Assembly: GCA_964059195.1 (NCBI GenBank)
Contig: CAXKWD010000005.1
Coordinates: forward strand, 90,843,882 to 90,907,881
Reading direction: 5' to 3'
From: Ectobius pallidus
Lineage: Eukaryota > Arthropoda > Insecta > Blattodea > Ectobiidae
Length of the DNA: 64,000 bases
Shown: positions 10,909 to 22,144 of the stretch, piece by piece
Layout of the letters: every line of letters begins with the position of its first letter
Position numbering within the stretch: the stretch's first letter is position 1
Notes under the pieces: model-generated
The model's database searches: none
What the model was told of the DNA's origin: nothing
What the model saw: only the letters and a program-made list of their open reading frames with translations
Position numbers and translations under genes: made by a program

Positions 10909-12239
10909 TTTCACACTGTTTTCTTCATACCTGTTAAGCAGTCAATATTAGTGGCATATTTAATGAAGTGTTCGAAATTAAAGGTCAATTTTCTATTGCG
11001 AAATTGAAGACACTTTTAAAATATGCAAATCTCACACTTCACACACTTCTGAATGGATCACAGCAAATTCAAAATAATAACGCAGGTGGTGAGATGTAAC
11101 ACCTTTAACCCCGGCAGATCTTTAGGAAATAAATGTAACACAATTATAGAAGAAAATCTTCATAGGCCAATTGATCGTATTCAATGCTCACTTGAAATAG
11201 CCTACAGAGAGCATACACACAATCTATTCGCGGTCTTTACAAAGCACTAAGATTTAATATTTATTAAGGTAATGATGACCTCACGACACTCATTATTAGG
11301 AGTTAATTGATTCGTGAAGACATTTCTAAATTCCATTCTACGCTCATTTTAATGAACTAAACCATGTTTGATTACACAGCCCAACAGCCAGTTTGGTGCC
11401 TTAGAATTTATATTTTTTCTTGGGTATATTTACGTCGATGATACCAAATGTGCCATTAGTTTTGCCCTATCAGTTTTAGTTTGTGAGATATGGAGTTACC
11501 ATTATGCATATTATCCCATTTTACGTTTGATATAAATCAAAAGCAGTGCCTATTTTTAGCTTCTAAATCACGTGAAGAAAAAAGCGACACACTAGCATTA
11601 CATTAACATTACAATAACAATATAACTGGGGGCATGTCAAAAAATTGATATTATCACGTTCTGTACGGTCGTTTATGACTTACAAGCTGTCAATTTGAGG
11701 GCCAAAAAATAATCCAGCTTTTAGTTTTTCTGCACTTCGTACAGTTTTCGTCCTACGGGTCCCAAGTATACTCAAGAACCTTCACTAGCTATATTATCAA
11801 GCAAGATTTTGTTTCGCGAAAGAGGTTATAAGTTAATGGCACTCTATATTAAAGTAGAGCTGGTAGAGAAAAAACTGTTTACATATTTGGAATAAGCACA
11901 CTAAGTACAGCCAAAATCCGGTAAAACATCTGAGACACCAAACAAAAAGTTATTTTTTGTAGGGCTGTGTTATCGCTATTTTACCAGAGAGGCGGAAAGT
12001 ATTTAAGCCATTCACTTTGTGCTCATATTGTGTAATATTAACAATTACTAACTAAGTATGTATAATATATGAACTAAGTAAGGAAGTTTTCAATTACAGG
12101 AAGTAAGAAAATAAACAAATAATTGTAATTCCAAGAGCTTGTTCACAAGAAAAGTGAATATCAACTATTTAATTTTCGAAAGTAATATGTGCCAATATCG
12201 GAGGAAAATAACCAATGGAATTTGTTTGCATTGAATATT
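10909..12239. other. Unassigned stretch
   Basis: A 65-codon frame at 11053-11250 has no recognisable domain. Nothing else could be supported. Confidence 0.4.
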
Positions 12240-13575
12240 TTGCACGTGTAATCCAAGACTCTCGAAATCCATTAATAGCTTTGAAATTCTAGGGTCAAAA
12301 CTTTATAATAACTAAAGCCCGGATTTTCATGCACTATCAAACTTAAAAACATGCATGCATTCATGCACTATCGTATCTCCAAATATGCACAATGAAGGGC
12401 GAAACATGCACTATCAAAAATCCGCACTGAACTGCAATAGGCTATATTTCAATTTCTCTTAAAACAACATACAACAACGAGTTTTTCCAAATTCTTCTCA
12501 CTTAAACTTGTGCGTTTACCAGTTAGGACATTCTTGAACGCAGAAAAGGATCTTTTTACTTCACAAGAAGTAACAGGACGTATACTTAAGGGGAGAAATT
12601 TGACTGAGGGTGAGATCGAATTCCATGTCTTTTACATTTTTTCCACATAATACGTCTTTCACTGTTTTCAGAAGTTTAAGATCAGGATTTGAACTAAGTA
12701 CCTTCTTAAGTTTTCCCTAACTATCACACCCATTTCTCCACAACACGATTCTAAGATAATTCAACGTCTTCAACAATGGCTAGTGACTGACAAATTCAAG
12801 CAGTGAACATTCTGTTTAGCAGTTTTCTTTCAATGGAAGATCGGCGAGTCGGCATTTTCTTTTGTAGCCTGGTGTATTATATTACTGTTTATTTAGGACA
12901 AACAGTAGTTTGCACTCTCAAATTGATGCAGGTGGCAGACTGTGTTGCCAAGTCAATCAATACAAAATTTTTACGTTTCACTGAAAACCACTATTTTAGG
13001 GAGGCACATTCATAATATGCACAGTAACTTGATATTATGCACTAAAACCAGAAAATGAGGGTTTATATGCATTAAAAACGTCTGAATATGCTATATTAAG
13101 CCAAAAAATCTAAAATATGCATTATGCATGAATTTTGCCAGAAAAAGGCCGAAATATGCAAACATGCACGGAAAAAATATGGTAATTTGGAATCCATAAG
13201 CCATGTAATGAGTAACTACAAAGTTTGAGAAGTCTAACCAAAGTATATAAAAACATGCATTTGCATGGAAATCCGGGCTCTAATAATAACCTACCAAAAA
13301 AGATTGCTGATCTGCCTGAGCCATTATTCAAAAGTAAACTGTATGATATGTTGGTTGGTAAGCCCTGTTACTCCAAAACCGAGTTTTTTCAACTTGAGCT
13401 CTTACTCAAATACTGTAGTGTTTACCTTTTATGTCTCTATGCCTTCTTAAGTGTCTTTTTATGTATTTGATATCATTGTTATTATTGTATTGTTCTAATT
13501 TGTTCATTTCTGTTTTATATTTGACGTCTATTGCCATTTAGGCTTAACGACAATAGAATGCAAATAAATAAAAAA
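12240..13575 (+). pseudogene. LINE C-terminal coding end split by a hAT element
   Basis: If the 970-bp insert and one copy of its 8-bp target duplication are left out, a single frame runs from about 12240 through 12312 into 13283-13410. It reads through 'FEILGSKLYNN' before the joint and 'LPKKIADLPEPLFKSKL' after it, the style of a LINE reverse transcriptase C-terminus. A T-rich trailer ends in 'aaataaataaaa' near 13575. Continuity of the frame across the insertion supports both calls. The LINE clade cannot be fixed from such a short piece. Confidence 0.65.
12313..13282. mobile_element. 970-bp non-autonomous hAT element with perfect 8-bp target duplication
   Basis: Flanked by ATAATAAC at 12305-12312 and 13283-13290. 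Termini are TAAAGCCCGGATTT on the left and, as reverse complement, TAGAGCCCGGATTT on the right, followed by 'ycatgca'. The 8-bp duplication and TA-R-AG style end are typical of hAT. The body is strewn with ATGCA/TGCAT words (for example 12350-12410 and 13015-13170). No transposase frame is present, so it depends on an enzyme encoded elsewhere. Confidence 0.85.
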
Positions 13576-13616
13576 CTGTGCGTGGAACGCCACGCGACAG
13601 AAGTGAAACATGTTTT

Positions 13617-13945
13617 AAATTTTGGATTTTTTCAGTTTTGGATTATTGGATTTTTTCAATTTTCGATTGTTGGACTTTTTAATATTGGGTTTTTGGACTT
13701 ATTTAATTTTGGATTTTTAATATATATAATTTTTGATCTTTTATTTTTTTTTTTATTTATTGAATTTTGGATTTATTAATTTTGGATTTTTTAAATTTTA
13801 GATCTTCGTATTTTTTATTTTTTTGGATTTTTAAATTTTTGAATCTGAATTTTTTAATTTTGGATTTTATGGTTTTTAATTTTTTAATTTTGGATTTTAA
13901 ATTTTTTATATTTTTATTCTTTTTATTTTTTTAAATTTTGGATAA
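13617..13945 (+). repeat. Degenerate T-rich minisatellite
   Basis: About 330 bp built from variants of 'ttttaattttggattttt' with a loose period of 15-30 bp. Frames through it encode only Phe/Leu/Ile-rich low complexity and are not genes. Confidence 0.85.
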
Positions 13946-14715
13946 GCCTAATCATTGAGTTGATTGTTTTCTGTGCAGTCCGTTCCGTCACACCTCACTA
14001 ATTTCGTGATGATTTTTCTCGATTTACCCCTACCGCTGCTAAAGAAGTTTCACTTAAATAAATACTACGTCCAGTTGGAATTTCAGGCGATCCCCCCACC
14101 TCCCCAATGTATTTTGCAACGGTCTCCCTGTACTATGCACGCCTGAGGACAGCGTAACACAATTTCGCAGCTTCTTGTGATGACGAATATAGCGATGTGG
14201 CGTAGCTTGAAGGCGATCAAGCAGTAATTATTTTTCACGTTGTGTTTTCGAGAAGTGAATGACATGAGGGGGGAAGCTCTTCCGGTTTAATCTCCTGTTT
14301 AGTTTTCGTTTCCACCGAGACTTCATTTCCTTTTATAAAGCGGTACACTCCCTCCAAATTACACTCGTCGTCTTTTTCTGTACTGTTTTCCTTCCAGACT
14401 GTCGCTTCCACGTATGCAAAGCCAGAGAAGAATTAACAAGTGTGAGTGCAAGCGAGAAATGCCAAATGCTAATGGGAACAGTATTGTCAAAGCAAAGCAA
14501 GGGCAACCATAAAGCATAAGAGTCGCATATACATAAAAAAACTTAAATACACACAATGTACATTAATTAGCATACAATTAGTCTATAGTTAAATAGCAAC
14601 ATCCAATTAAACACGTTTGTTAGTTGTTAATACGAATTTAAAATATTTCTTCGTACTCTAGTTCTGAAACATTATTTTAGAGTAGGACTAACATTTCTAT
14701 AGCCTAACGAAACAC
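13946..14715. other. Unassigned stretch left of the Harbinger transposon
   Basis: No gene recognised; short frames on both strands overlap each other and lack domains. Confidence 0.4.
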
Positions 14716-14739
14716 AATGAGTAGTATGCATAAAAATGA

Positions 14740-14995
14740 AGCAATTGCTTTTGCTACAAATTTACAGGAAAATCTAGCAAATGCTTCGTTCGAAATGCAT
14801 AATGTTAAGTAACAATTGCTTTTACTTTAGCAAAAGTTAGGTCACGTACGCCAGGTTAAGCAAATGCTATGACGCGTAGCAATTGCTGCAATTCGTATGC
14901 ATAACACGTAGGAATTGCTTTTGCTTGATAGCAATTGCTATGAAAAATTGAAGCCTGCCTCAGTCGTGCTTTCGCTAGCGAAGCAAAAGGTTTGT
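14740..14995. repeat. Left subterminal AGCAATTGCT motif array
   Basis: Multiple copies or near-copies of the palindrome AGCAATTGCT followed by TTTGCT, at about 14740, 14813, 14898, 14912 and 14931. Matching copies occur at the other end (17140-17265). The distribution is what a transposase or partner-protein binding region would look like. Confidence 0.7.
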
Positions 14996-15006
14996 TGCAA
15001 GTAAAA

Positions 15007-16017
15007 ATGGCTGCGTTTTTTAATATAAGAGAAAGAAAGGTCTATAAACCTAGGAGGAGTCCTGCAGAACGGGATTTCAAAAAGTTGTATAGATTTAGCA
15101 GTGAAAACGTTACATGGTTAAGCGATCATTTTGTGGGTGGAAATGATGAAACTCGTGGTGGAGCTTTGAGTAAACAGCAGAAAATGAGGACATTTTTAAG
15201 GTACATAGGAGACCCTGGTTTCCAGGTAGGCGTTGGGGAGGACATGGGTATACATCAGAGTACAGTGTCAAGAACTGTCACATACGTAGCAAGCAAAATT
15301 GTGGAAAAATCTCACCTGTGGATGTCGTTTCCTTCAGATCACCAGAGTTTGCATAATGCTAAACTTCAGTGGCAGAGAAAGTTCAGTTTTCCATCTGCAG
15401 TTGGTGTTCTCGATTGTACACACGTTAAGATTCCAAAACCAAAGCTTCACGGAGACGAATATGTTAATCGCAAAGGTTTTGCTTCTATAAATGTGCAAGC
15501 TACGTGTAATGCTGAGGAATGTTTCACTAGTGTTGATATTCAGTGGCCTGGGTCAGTGCATGATTCACGGATATGGCGTAATAGTGCACCGTGTGCAGCA
15601 ATGAAGAGGAGCATAAACACAGTGCTGTTAGCAGATGAAGGCTACGGATTAGCGCCTTGGCTAATGACCCCATATCGGATTCCTGTTACCCCACAACAGA
15701 TTGCATTTAATAGACTCTTAAAAGCAGAACGGGTTATAATCGAACGATGTTTCGGACAGCTAAAAAAAAGGTTTACAATTCTTCATTACGGGGTAAGACT
15801 GAATTTAGCGCACACACCAACACTAATACATAGTTGTTTCATTTTACATAACGTAGCCAAGTATTTGGTTGACGATGATGATTTTGATGACTTGGACGGC
15901 GATGGAGCTGATTTTGAAAATGATAATGGCGTTGAAAATGGAGGTGATGAAGCTGCAATACGTGCAGAAGGAATAAGGAAACGAAATGAACTTTCTGAAA
16001 TTATATATACTTTGTAA
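15007..16017 (+). CDS. PIF/Harbinger transposase (HARBI1-like)
   Basis: A 336-residue DDE transposase with the layout of the HARBI1 family. The ATG at 15007 has a good context (aaaATGG); the frame stays open a few codons further upstream, but without an ATG. A helix-turn-helix-like segment near residues 75-95 includes 'GIHQSTVSRTV'. The DDE_Tnp_4-type core follows: 'LDCTHVKI' (Asp136), 'GSVHDSRIW' (Asp186), 'ADEGYGLAPWLMTPY', and 'IIERCFGQLKKRF' (Glu246). A conserved 'FILHN' motif and an acidic Asp/Glu-rich tail close the protein. The length matches the family and no stop or frameshift is seen, so the gene may be functional. Family knowledge: these enzymes need a Myb/SANT- or MADF-like partner for nuclear import and end binding, and such a gene lies convergently 3'. 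Confidence 0.92.
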   Translation: MAAFFNIRERKVYKPRRSPAERDFKKLYRFSSENVTWLSDHFVGGNDETRGGALSKQQKMRTFLRYIGDPGFQVGVGEDMGIHQSTVSRTVTYVASKIVEKSHLWMSFPSDHQSLHNAKLQWQRKFSFPSAVGVLDCTHVKIPKPKLHGDEYVNRKGFASINVQATCNAEECFTSVDIQWPGSVHDSRIWRNSAPCAAMKRSINTVLLADEGYGLAPWLMTPYRIPVTPQQIAFNRLLKAERVIIERCFGQLKKRFTILHYGVRLNLAHTPTLIHSCFILHNVAKYLVDDDDFDDLDGDGADFENDNGVENGGDEAAIRAEGIRKRNELSEIIYTL

Positions 16018-16224
16018 ACCAGTTATCCAATTGAAAAGAAAAACAAACAAAAACCACTTAGACTTTAAAACAACATATCAAATTAGAAAAATAAAAGAAC
16101 GTACACTTACAGACTTTGAATCCACATATCAATTTAGAAAATAAAGAATACACAAAAATACACATATCAAATTTGAAAAAAAAGAAATGCTACAAAATAA
16201 AACTTATGTTGCAGATTTAAGGCG

Positions 16225-16979
16225 TTATTTATTTTTAGTGAGAAGTTCCAGTTTTTTTTCAAAATATTGAATTTGTATGCGCGTTAGCTTTAGTTGTTCA
16301 CTGATAAGTAGCCTCTGAAAATCAGGGGTGGACAATCCTTTGCTCTCTTCTGTCTCAAATTGCAGCGAGCGCTGACGCTTTGCAGGCCTCTCAGGCCTCT
16401 CAGGCCTCTCAGGCCTCTCAGGCCTCTCAGGCCTCTCAGGCCTCTCAGGCCTGCTAAGTTGCTCCTCCACTGATGGTTGAGAAGGGCCCTCGTTCCCTGG
16501 CACACCTCCCTCACATGCACCTGTTGCAAAAAATGGAATACTACGTAATTTCCTTCCTAACAATCGAAATGTCAGAAACACGCAATATGCAATAAAAACA
16601 AAATTCGTGTGTTTTACTATATCTTTCAAATCTTACCTGGAATCTTGTTCAGAGTGGGATTGTTGTCTGCTGACATTAACGAAAACAGTTGCTGTTGCCA
16701 GTTATTTAATTTAATTTTCTTGTTCCCTGTTGCCTTCATATCAGTCTTCCTTTTAACAACAGTTTTCATGTTGCTTATCTTCTTAGTTATTTGTTTATAA
16801 TTCATCTTTTTCCCACTTAGCTGTTCAAGTTCAACTATTGTTTGCCCGATCGCTGCCTCCTTAGCTTGTTTAATTTTCGGCACTTGTGACTTATCCAGCA
16901 ACACCGGCTTGTCTTTAATTACATTAACGAAAACCATATTGAAATCACTGTCCACTTCTATATCAGAATCGTCTGACAT
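16225..16979 (-). CDS. Harbinger second protein, MADF/Myb-SANT-like, two exons
   Basis: Exon 1 runs from the ATG at 16979 down to 16637 and exon 2 from 16520 to the stop at 16225. The 116-bp intron has a GTAAG donor (16636) and a TTTTTGCAACAG acceptor (ending 16521); the joint restores a glycine codon in frame, giving about 212 residues. The N-terminal part is acidic. Residues ~20-115 resemble the helical DNA-binding protein partnered with HARBI1 ('PVLLDKSQ', 'AKEAAIGQTIVELEQLSGKK', 'ISNMKTVVKRKTD', 'TGNKKIKLNNWQ'). A proline-glutamate-arginine tripeptide tract follows, then a likely helix ending 'FEKKLELLTKNK'. The role (targeting transposase to nucleus and ends) is inferred from the family. 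The splice model is read by eye. Confidence 0.8.
16384..16450 (-). repeat. 9-bp minisatellite inside the Harbinger second gene
   Basis: Seven perfect copies of 'aggcctctc' plus a partial one, in the coding frame, giving a Pro-Glu-Arg repeat. The repeats are identical, so copy number has probably changed recently by slippage. Confidence 0.95.
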
Positions 16980-17139
16980 CTTCACGAATCTCACAATTAT
17001 ACGAGCACTAATAACAGTCTACGCCAAACAAAGCTTTTAACTTCACAGCACGTGTTTGCAAAAATTCGTCTGCTGCATGACGCAACTGGATGTGCGCATG
17101 CGTGCAACGTGAATATCACTTGCAATGGCCTGGTAGCCA

Positions 17140-17265
17140 GCAAGCAATTCCTATGCGTGGCTAGCAATTGCTTTTAAGCAAAAGCAAGCGCTTTATGCCT
17201 GCAATTTAGAGCAATTGCTTTAGCTTCTACCTTTTGCTAGACGGAAAGCAAAAGCAATTGCTAGG
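17140..17265. repeat. Right subterminal AGCAATTGCT motif array
   Basis: Counterpart of the left array, with 'agcaattgct' cores near 17171, 17210 and 17251 and a related 'agcaattcct' near 17144. The 'aaagcaattgct' orientation is the mirror of the left end. Confidence 0.7.
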
Positions 17266-17285
17266 TTTTATGCATATCACCCAAT

Positions 17286-19800
17286 ACTTTAAAGCAGGCC
17301 GAGTTAATATCAAATTATTTTGAAATTTTAATGTTAATTTGTTATTTGGGCCCAAATTAATGATACTTTAAACAACGTTTGAATTATAAATATTGTTAGA
17401 CTTAATTATCACAAATAGTAAAAATCTTCAAAATATTTAACAATTTTAGCGTTACTTTCCTTGTGCTATCATATAGGCTACTGTAATGTTAATAAATGGG
17501 GCAGACTGAGATTTTTCTCATACTTTTAAATAAAGAAAAATGTTATATATTTTAAAAATACTTTTTTTTATAATTCAATGTTAATTTGAAACAATTTCTT
17601 ATAAACAATATGAGGGCAGTGTAGGCCTACAAATGTGTGCCTATTTTTAATATTAGACTTCAAATTATTGTTGGGGTATAAGGTGCATTGCATTAAGAAG
17701 TATATTTTATTGGTTGGTAAACGCAGCATATTTTCAGAATTTCTAAAGCACGGCATGATAATATTTTGTGGTTAACCATTACCTGAGAGTCCTGGTGTAT
17801 ATATGGAAGCCTCCGCTTTTTCTCTCCTGTGTGAGTGTCCGGGAGAAAGCACTGAAAAAGAAAATGTAAAATGCTCAAGTATTTGACAAAACATCAGTAT
17901 ATGCTTGCACTAAGAGAGAACTGATAATAAATTTCTCCGAGGTCTTGTCTTGCATCCACAGATGTACGCATGAATCCCCTCTGACAAGGAGATTCGAACC
18001 CGTGCCTTCTACTTTCCTTGCCGATGCTCTAGTCTTAGGTCGACTCTTGGCGCTAAATTGAAATCTCTCTGCTATAGTTACCCTTAATTGTTGACCTCAA
18101 TGAAAGATTCCTGCGTCCTATATAGTAGGCTACTGTGAGACACAATAATTTAGTGATTTCTTGACAGGGTTTCCTCAGTTGTTGTACTGTAACATTTAAG
18201 ATGTAGATTATGTTTTCATTAATCAATAGAATATTGTTTCTGATGAACATCACATGGGAATATCTTAGGAGAAAAATTCCTCTGACTCTTGAATTCGAAC
18301 TCGTCCTCACTTATTTTGGAGTGTAATTCAATATAATACAATTTTCACTGCTCTAATTTTAGTAACTTTAAACCCTTAACTTAAAATTATTGTAACGCTC
18401 AGTTTTTCTTTTTAGTGTTTCGTAGACACCATAAAGTGTAATTTTTAGTATTTTATTTCAGTAATTTTGTAATCTTCAATGCTTTCATAGTAATTTAGAA
18501 ATTGTAAAAATTTAGAAATCAATCATAAAACTATAGGCCTATTAGGAATGTGATATAAACTTTTAGAGTTTGCACGTATGTTAATAGTGAGTTGAGTTAT
18601 GGCATTTATGTATTATGTAAATGTAATATTTTTTTTACTAAAAGAGCGGAAGGGAAGGCCAAATGAACATGGACATTTCTTAACAGGATGGCAGGGCAAC
18701 GAATACGACTTACTGTGAGATATGATCACTTCAAAAGTGAGATTATCCCATATTCCATATATAGACCTACTTAAATGAAAGAGGGGCTTGAGGTAGGAAT
18801 AATTCGTAACCGAGTGTAGAAGAGTTTGAAAGAAGAGTTATTAAAGTTACTATTGGAACTAATTTAGAAGACAAATATTGTAATTCCTCATCGACTGTCC
18901 GCCCAAGATATTATAAACAGTATACCGCTCAAATTTGTTTCACTGTAGGGCAGTATCTATAAAAGTGAAAGGAATTTTTCCTGGATTTAACAATATATAT
19001 AAGTAAATAGACGTTAAGATGATATAAGTTATTCTCTCCAATGCTTCCAGATTAAGAAATATAATAGCATAGCCAGATGGATGTATGCTTTTTTGCTAAC
19101 ATATCAGTCGTCTACAAATATGCGAAAGTTGGATGATTCCAATATTTTAAAACTGTACTCCCGATAAGCTTGAAGTAATTGTACCTATAAACTACTTTGA
19201 ATCAATTACAAAAGGTTATGCTATTCAGAAAGACAGTCTAACTAAATTTTTAATTACTAATGTGGCTATAGGCCTAACATTCTGCGATAGGATATTTCAA
19301 TTGAGTAAGGCGCCATAGGTATTAGTCTGAAACAATTTCGAATCATCAGCAACAAATTCAGAACAATAATTTGCACTCAGTCAGAAACAGGGCCCGACTA
19401 TATCCTATGCACAGAGAACTCAGTACCATTAAAACTTAAGATTCTTTAAGGTTTCAAATAAAATTAAGATCAATTGGAATGCCAGTAACGGGTAAAATAT
19501 ACCCACAGATTGAACTTCAAAAATAATTCTGTTATACTTCTAGTGTCATGTTAGACTCGAGTTGAAGAAGTATGAAATTCGAGAGTTTTTTTTTTTAATC
19601 ACAAGTTTTAGGAATCAAAGAAATATCAGTAAATTTTTGCCCACCCTTGATAACGAAAAATTAAGGGTTGAAAATGAATTGTTTTTAACACTCTTCTTAC
19701 AGCACTACATTTTCTAAGACTAAAATCAACGTTAAGAGGTCTCATTTAACATAAAACTTTCTTAAAATGAACTACGAAGAAAAGGATTATAGTATATTTC
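17286..19800. other. Unassigned stretch
   Basis: No gene recognised. Around 17990-18055 (minus) there is a SINE-like 'gagattcgaacccg' block, and at 18255-18310 a short fragment of the terminus of the tRNA-bearing inverted-repeat element ('taggagaaaaattcctc'). The rest is A+T-rich. Confidence 0.4.
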
Positions 19801-19802
19801 TT

Positions 19803-20015
19803 AGTTGGCGTGAGTGTAAGAGTAATTAAGGCACTACCTTTCTGTTCCCAAGTTTGTGTTTTCGATCCCGGTCCAGGTCCAAGACAGTTCTGACAATTAT
19901 GGGTAAATGTGGAAGTCCCATCTCTGTAGGCCTAGATTTACAGGCATTGAAAGTAATTTCCATTGGGACAAAATCTCGGCAGATATCGGGCCAAGTAGAA
20001 CACAGCCGTCGTTAA
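19803..20015 (+). mobile_element. tRNA-derived SINE, copy 1
   Basis: A head with a B-box-like 'gttttcgatccc' is followed by a body shared with 28225-28435: 'tttacag', a 'gggacaaaat' block, 'cgc/cgg' blocks and a 'gccgtcgttaaata' end. The two copies are strongly diverged but keep block order, which supports one old SINE family. The A box is weak. Confidence 0.6.
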
Positions 20016-20429
20016 ATAATCGTGAAATACAAACATAGAATATTATTCAACAACTCTGATTTTAGTATTTCCTTTCGCTTGAGAAAAATATTCTTGGAAT
20101 ATAAGATCCTCGCATTGGTAATGCAATGTTTTGAGCTTAGTGCTCCATTGCATGGAACTGAGAGGGTACACAGGGAGTTGCGGGAGTCATGGAGCATGCA
20201 GAGGAGATAAGGGAAGTTACAGCAATGCTGCCAATACAACTGTGTCCAAGTTTATGTCGCTTCCGAAGTGGATCTTCATGTAAAATCAGTCTTTGACCCT
20301 TAAGATATGAGAAAGGAATAAGAATATTTCCTTGAAATGGCATAACTTTAGCAAGGAGTCCCACATTACAGTAGGTTACTAAATTATATAACACGAATGA
20401 ACAATAGTTGGATTTAAAGATTTTTTGCA

Positions 20430-20885
20430 CGACGTAATTAATCAGTGGTACTTACGAATATTGTTGCCGTGGATCGTAACTTGACATTCCCGCACGCAAT
20501 CTGGTTGCTATGAAAACAAAAGAAATCTCCGTGCGGTAAAAATTACATAAAGCACAAGTGCAGTAAGTAAAACCATCATAATACAAGCCCTTATGGAAGA
20601 CCGGAACCAAGGGGCCCCAGTTTGTGGCGACTTTAACAGGACAACTATTCAGTCCCCATAACAACCAACACATGCGAATCACTTTCTGAAATATGACATC
20701 CATCTTCAATAGTGTATAAACATAATATTTTCAGCTAATATCTCAATTGATATAAATAATCATCGTGCAAAAAATAGCATGCAATACTCGCGCCGTAAGC
20801 GCATAACGGATCTCTTTCCCGTATGTACCGCTTACGGCACTTGTATCGCAATATACTATTTCTGCTACCTACTCCAAAAGTGTTT
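20430..20885 (+). repeat. Hairpin-rich repeat, copy 1
   Basis: Starts at 'gtggtacttacgaa' and ends at 'ttgtatcgcaatatacta'. Shares the 'cacatgcgaatcactttctg' and 'atataaataatcatcgtgca' blocks with three other copies (21673, 24890, 25525). Near its end a short inverted repeat ('gccgtaagcg' / 'cgcttacggc') can form a hairpin. Closest to copy 3. Confidence 0.8.
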
Positions 20886-21672
20886 CATTCTTGCACGCCG
20901 TGCAAAAATGATTTTTTTTGCGACCTATTTACACAAGAAAATAAACCTAATTCACAAGCATTTTATTGAACATAACTTACTGTACAACAGAATTTTCAGT
21001 GTCTTAAGAAATGTATTATTATTGTACTGTTCGAGATTTTACTAATGTTTATACCGCGTGAACTAGAAGCACAGCGGAAGCATCAGAATCAATGCTGTAG
21101 GCCTAATCATTAGTTGAGATACGAGATACATTGCTCGTCTGTGCATTTTCACAATCAAAAATACAATTTGTGATCTTTATCTTTCCTTCAACAACACAAC
21201 CTTGTACATATCTGATGATTCCTGTATCTCATGTGGAATAACACTTTCGTCTCTTTCCGAGCTTATGTTATTTAGATTTTAATTTAAGAAACTCGTATGT
21301 TATAATAATTGTAAAATGGCGACCCCACAGAAGTTTATTTACCACGGCAACGGTCCTTAGTGACGCAGTTTTCAATAAATCCTCCATCGCTAATTATTAG
21401 GAGGCATTGATAAGTAATTCGTATTGCATCTCAAATAAATGGTGCAAAATAAGTTGCAAAAACTTTCGTGCAAATGCGTGTTAAAATTTAGCACAGAAAA
21501 ATGTATATGCCATAAAGTAAAAATTACAGCACAAACGGCATATAGGAAACATATATCTCAGCGCATAGCTTATTATGCGTTCTGATCGCTTTAAAATGGG
21601 ATAAAAATTTTTTAAAAAATATACGGGAATTAAATCTAATTAACATATTTTTTGCACTCCTTAGCTAGTAAG
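20886..21672. other. Unassigned spacer between hairpin-rich repeats
   Basis: About 0.77 kb absent from the otherwise parallel pair of copies at 24890-25980. No family recognised, but the absence suggests either an insertion here or a deletion there. Confidence 0.5.
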
Positions 21673-22134
21673 TGGTACTTACGAACTTTGTTTACATGGA
21701 TCGTAAGTTGACATTCCCACACAGTGTTGTTGCTAAGGCCGGTTGCGATGAGGTTAAAACACTTACGGTCCAAGCGCTACGTCATAATTCATTACGATAC
21801 ACTTCATAATACAAGCCTTTATGGCCACGGCCCCCAGGACAAATATTCGGTTCCCATAACAACAAACACATGCGAATCACTTTCTGAAATAAACATCTAT
21901 TTTCAAGAATGTATTTACATAATATTTTCAGGTAATATCACAATTAATATAATTAAATTGATATAAATAATCATCGTGCAAAAAATAGCATGCAACACAC
22001 GGGCCGTAAAGGCATTTACGGGTCTCGAAAACTTAATAACCCTCGGCTGCGCCTCGGGTTTTCAATCTGTTTCCTCGACCCGTAAACGTGCCTTACGGCA
22101 CTTGTATCGCAATATACTATATCCGTAAGTACCA
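21673..22134 (+). mobile_element. Hairpin-rich repeat, copy 2, with short terminal inverted repeats
   Basis: Begins TGGTACTTACG and ends CGTAAGTACCA, an 11-bp perfect inverted repeat that the other copies have partly lost on the right. Near the 3' end, 'gccgtaaaggcatttacggg' is mirrored by 'cccgtaaacg' and 'gccttacggc', giving a stem of about 20 bp around a loop that contains a second GC-rich fold (22042-22060). No coding capacity. The superfamily is unassigned. Confidence 0.7.
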
Positions 22135-22144
22135 AATGGATTAA

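Larger units (their letters stand above)
14719..17282. mobile_element. Apparently complete PIF/Harbinger DNA transposon
   Basis: The element is 2564 bp with imperfect terminal inverted repeats, GAGTAGTATGCATAAAA left and GGGTGATATGCATAAAA right as reverse complement, flanked by AAT at 14716-14718 and 17283-17285 (3-bp target duplication, the PIF/Harbinger length). Inside are two convergent genes: a transposase on plus and a spliced DNA-binding partner on minus. About 200 bp at each end is packed with 'agcaattgct' palindromes joined to 'tttgct'. Both genes read through without stops. The exact boundary rests on the AAT match, which is short. Confidence 0.85.

Noticed and set aside
13531..13779. 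Phe/Leu-rich membrane-like protein
   Set aside because: Low-complexity translation of the T-rich minisatellite.
16225..16629. Separate single-exon 134-codon gene
   Set aside because: Better explained as exon 2 of the Harbinger partner gene, because the donor and acceptor join both frames in phase.
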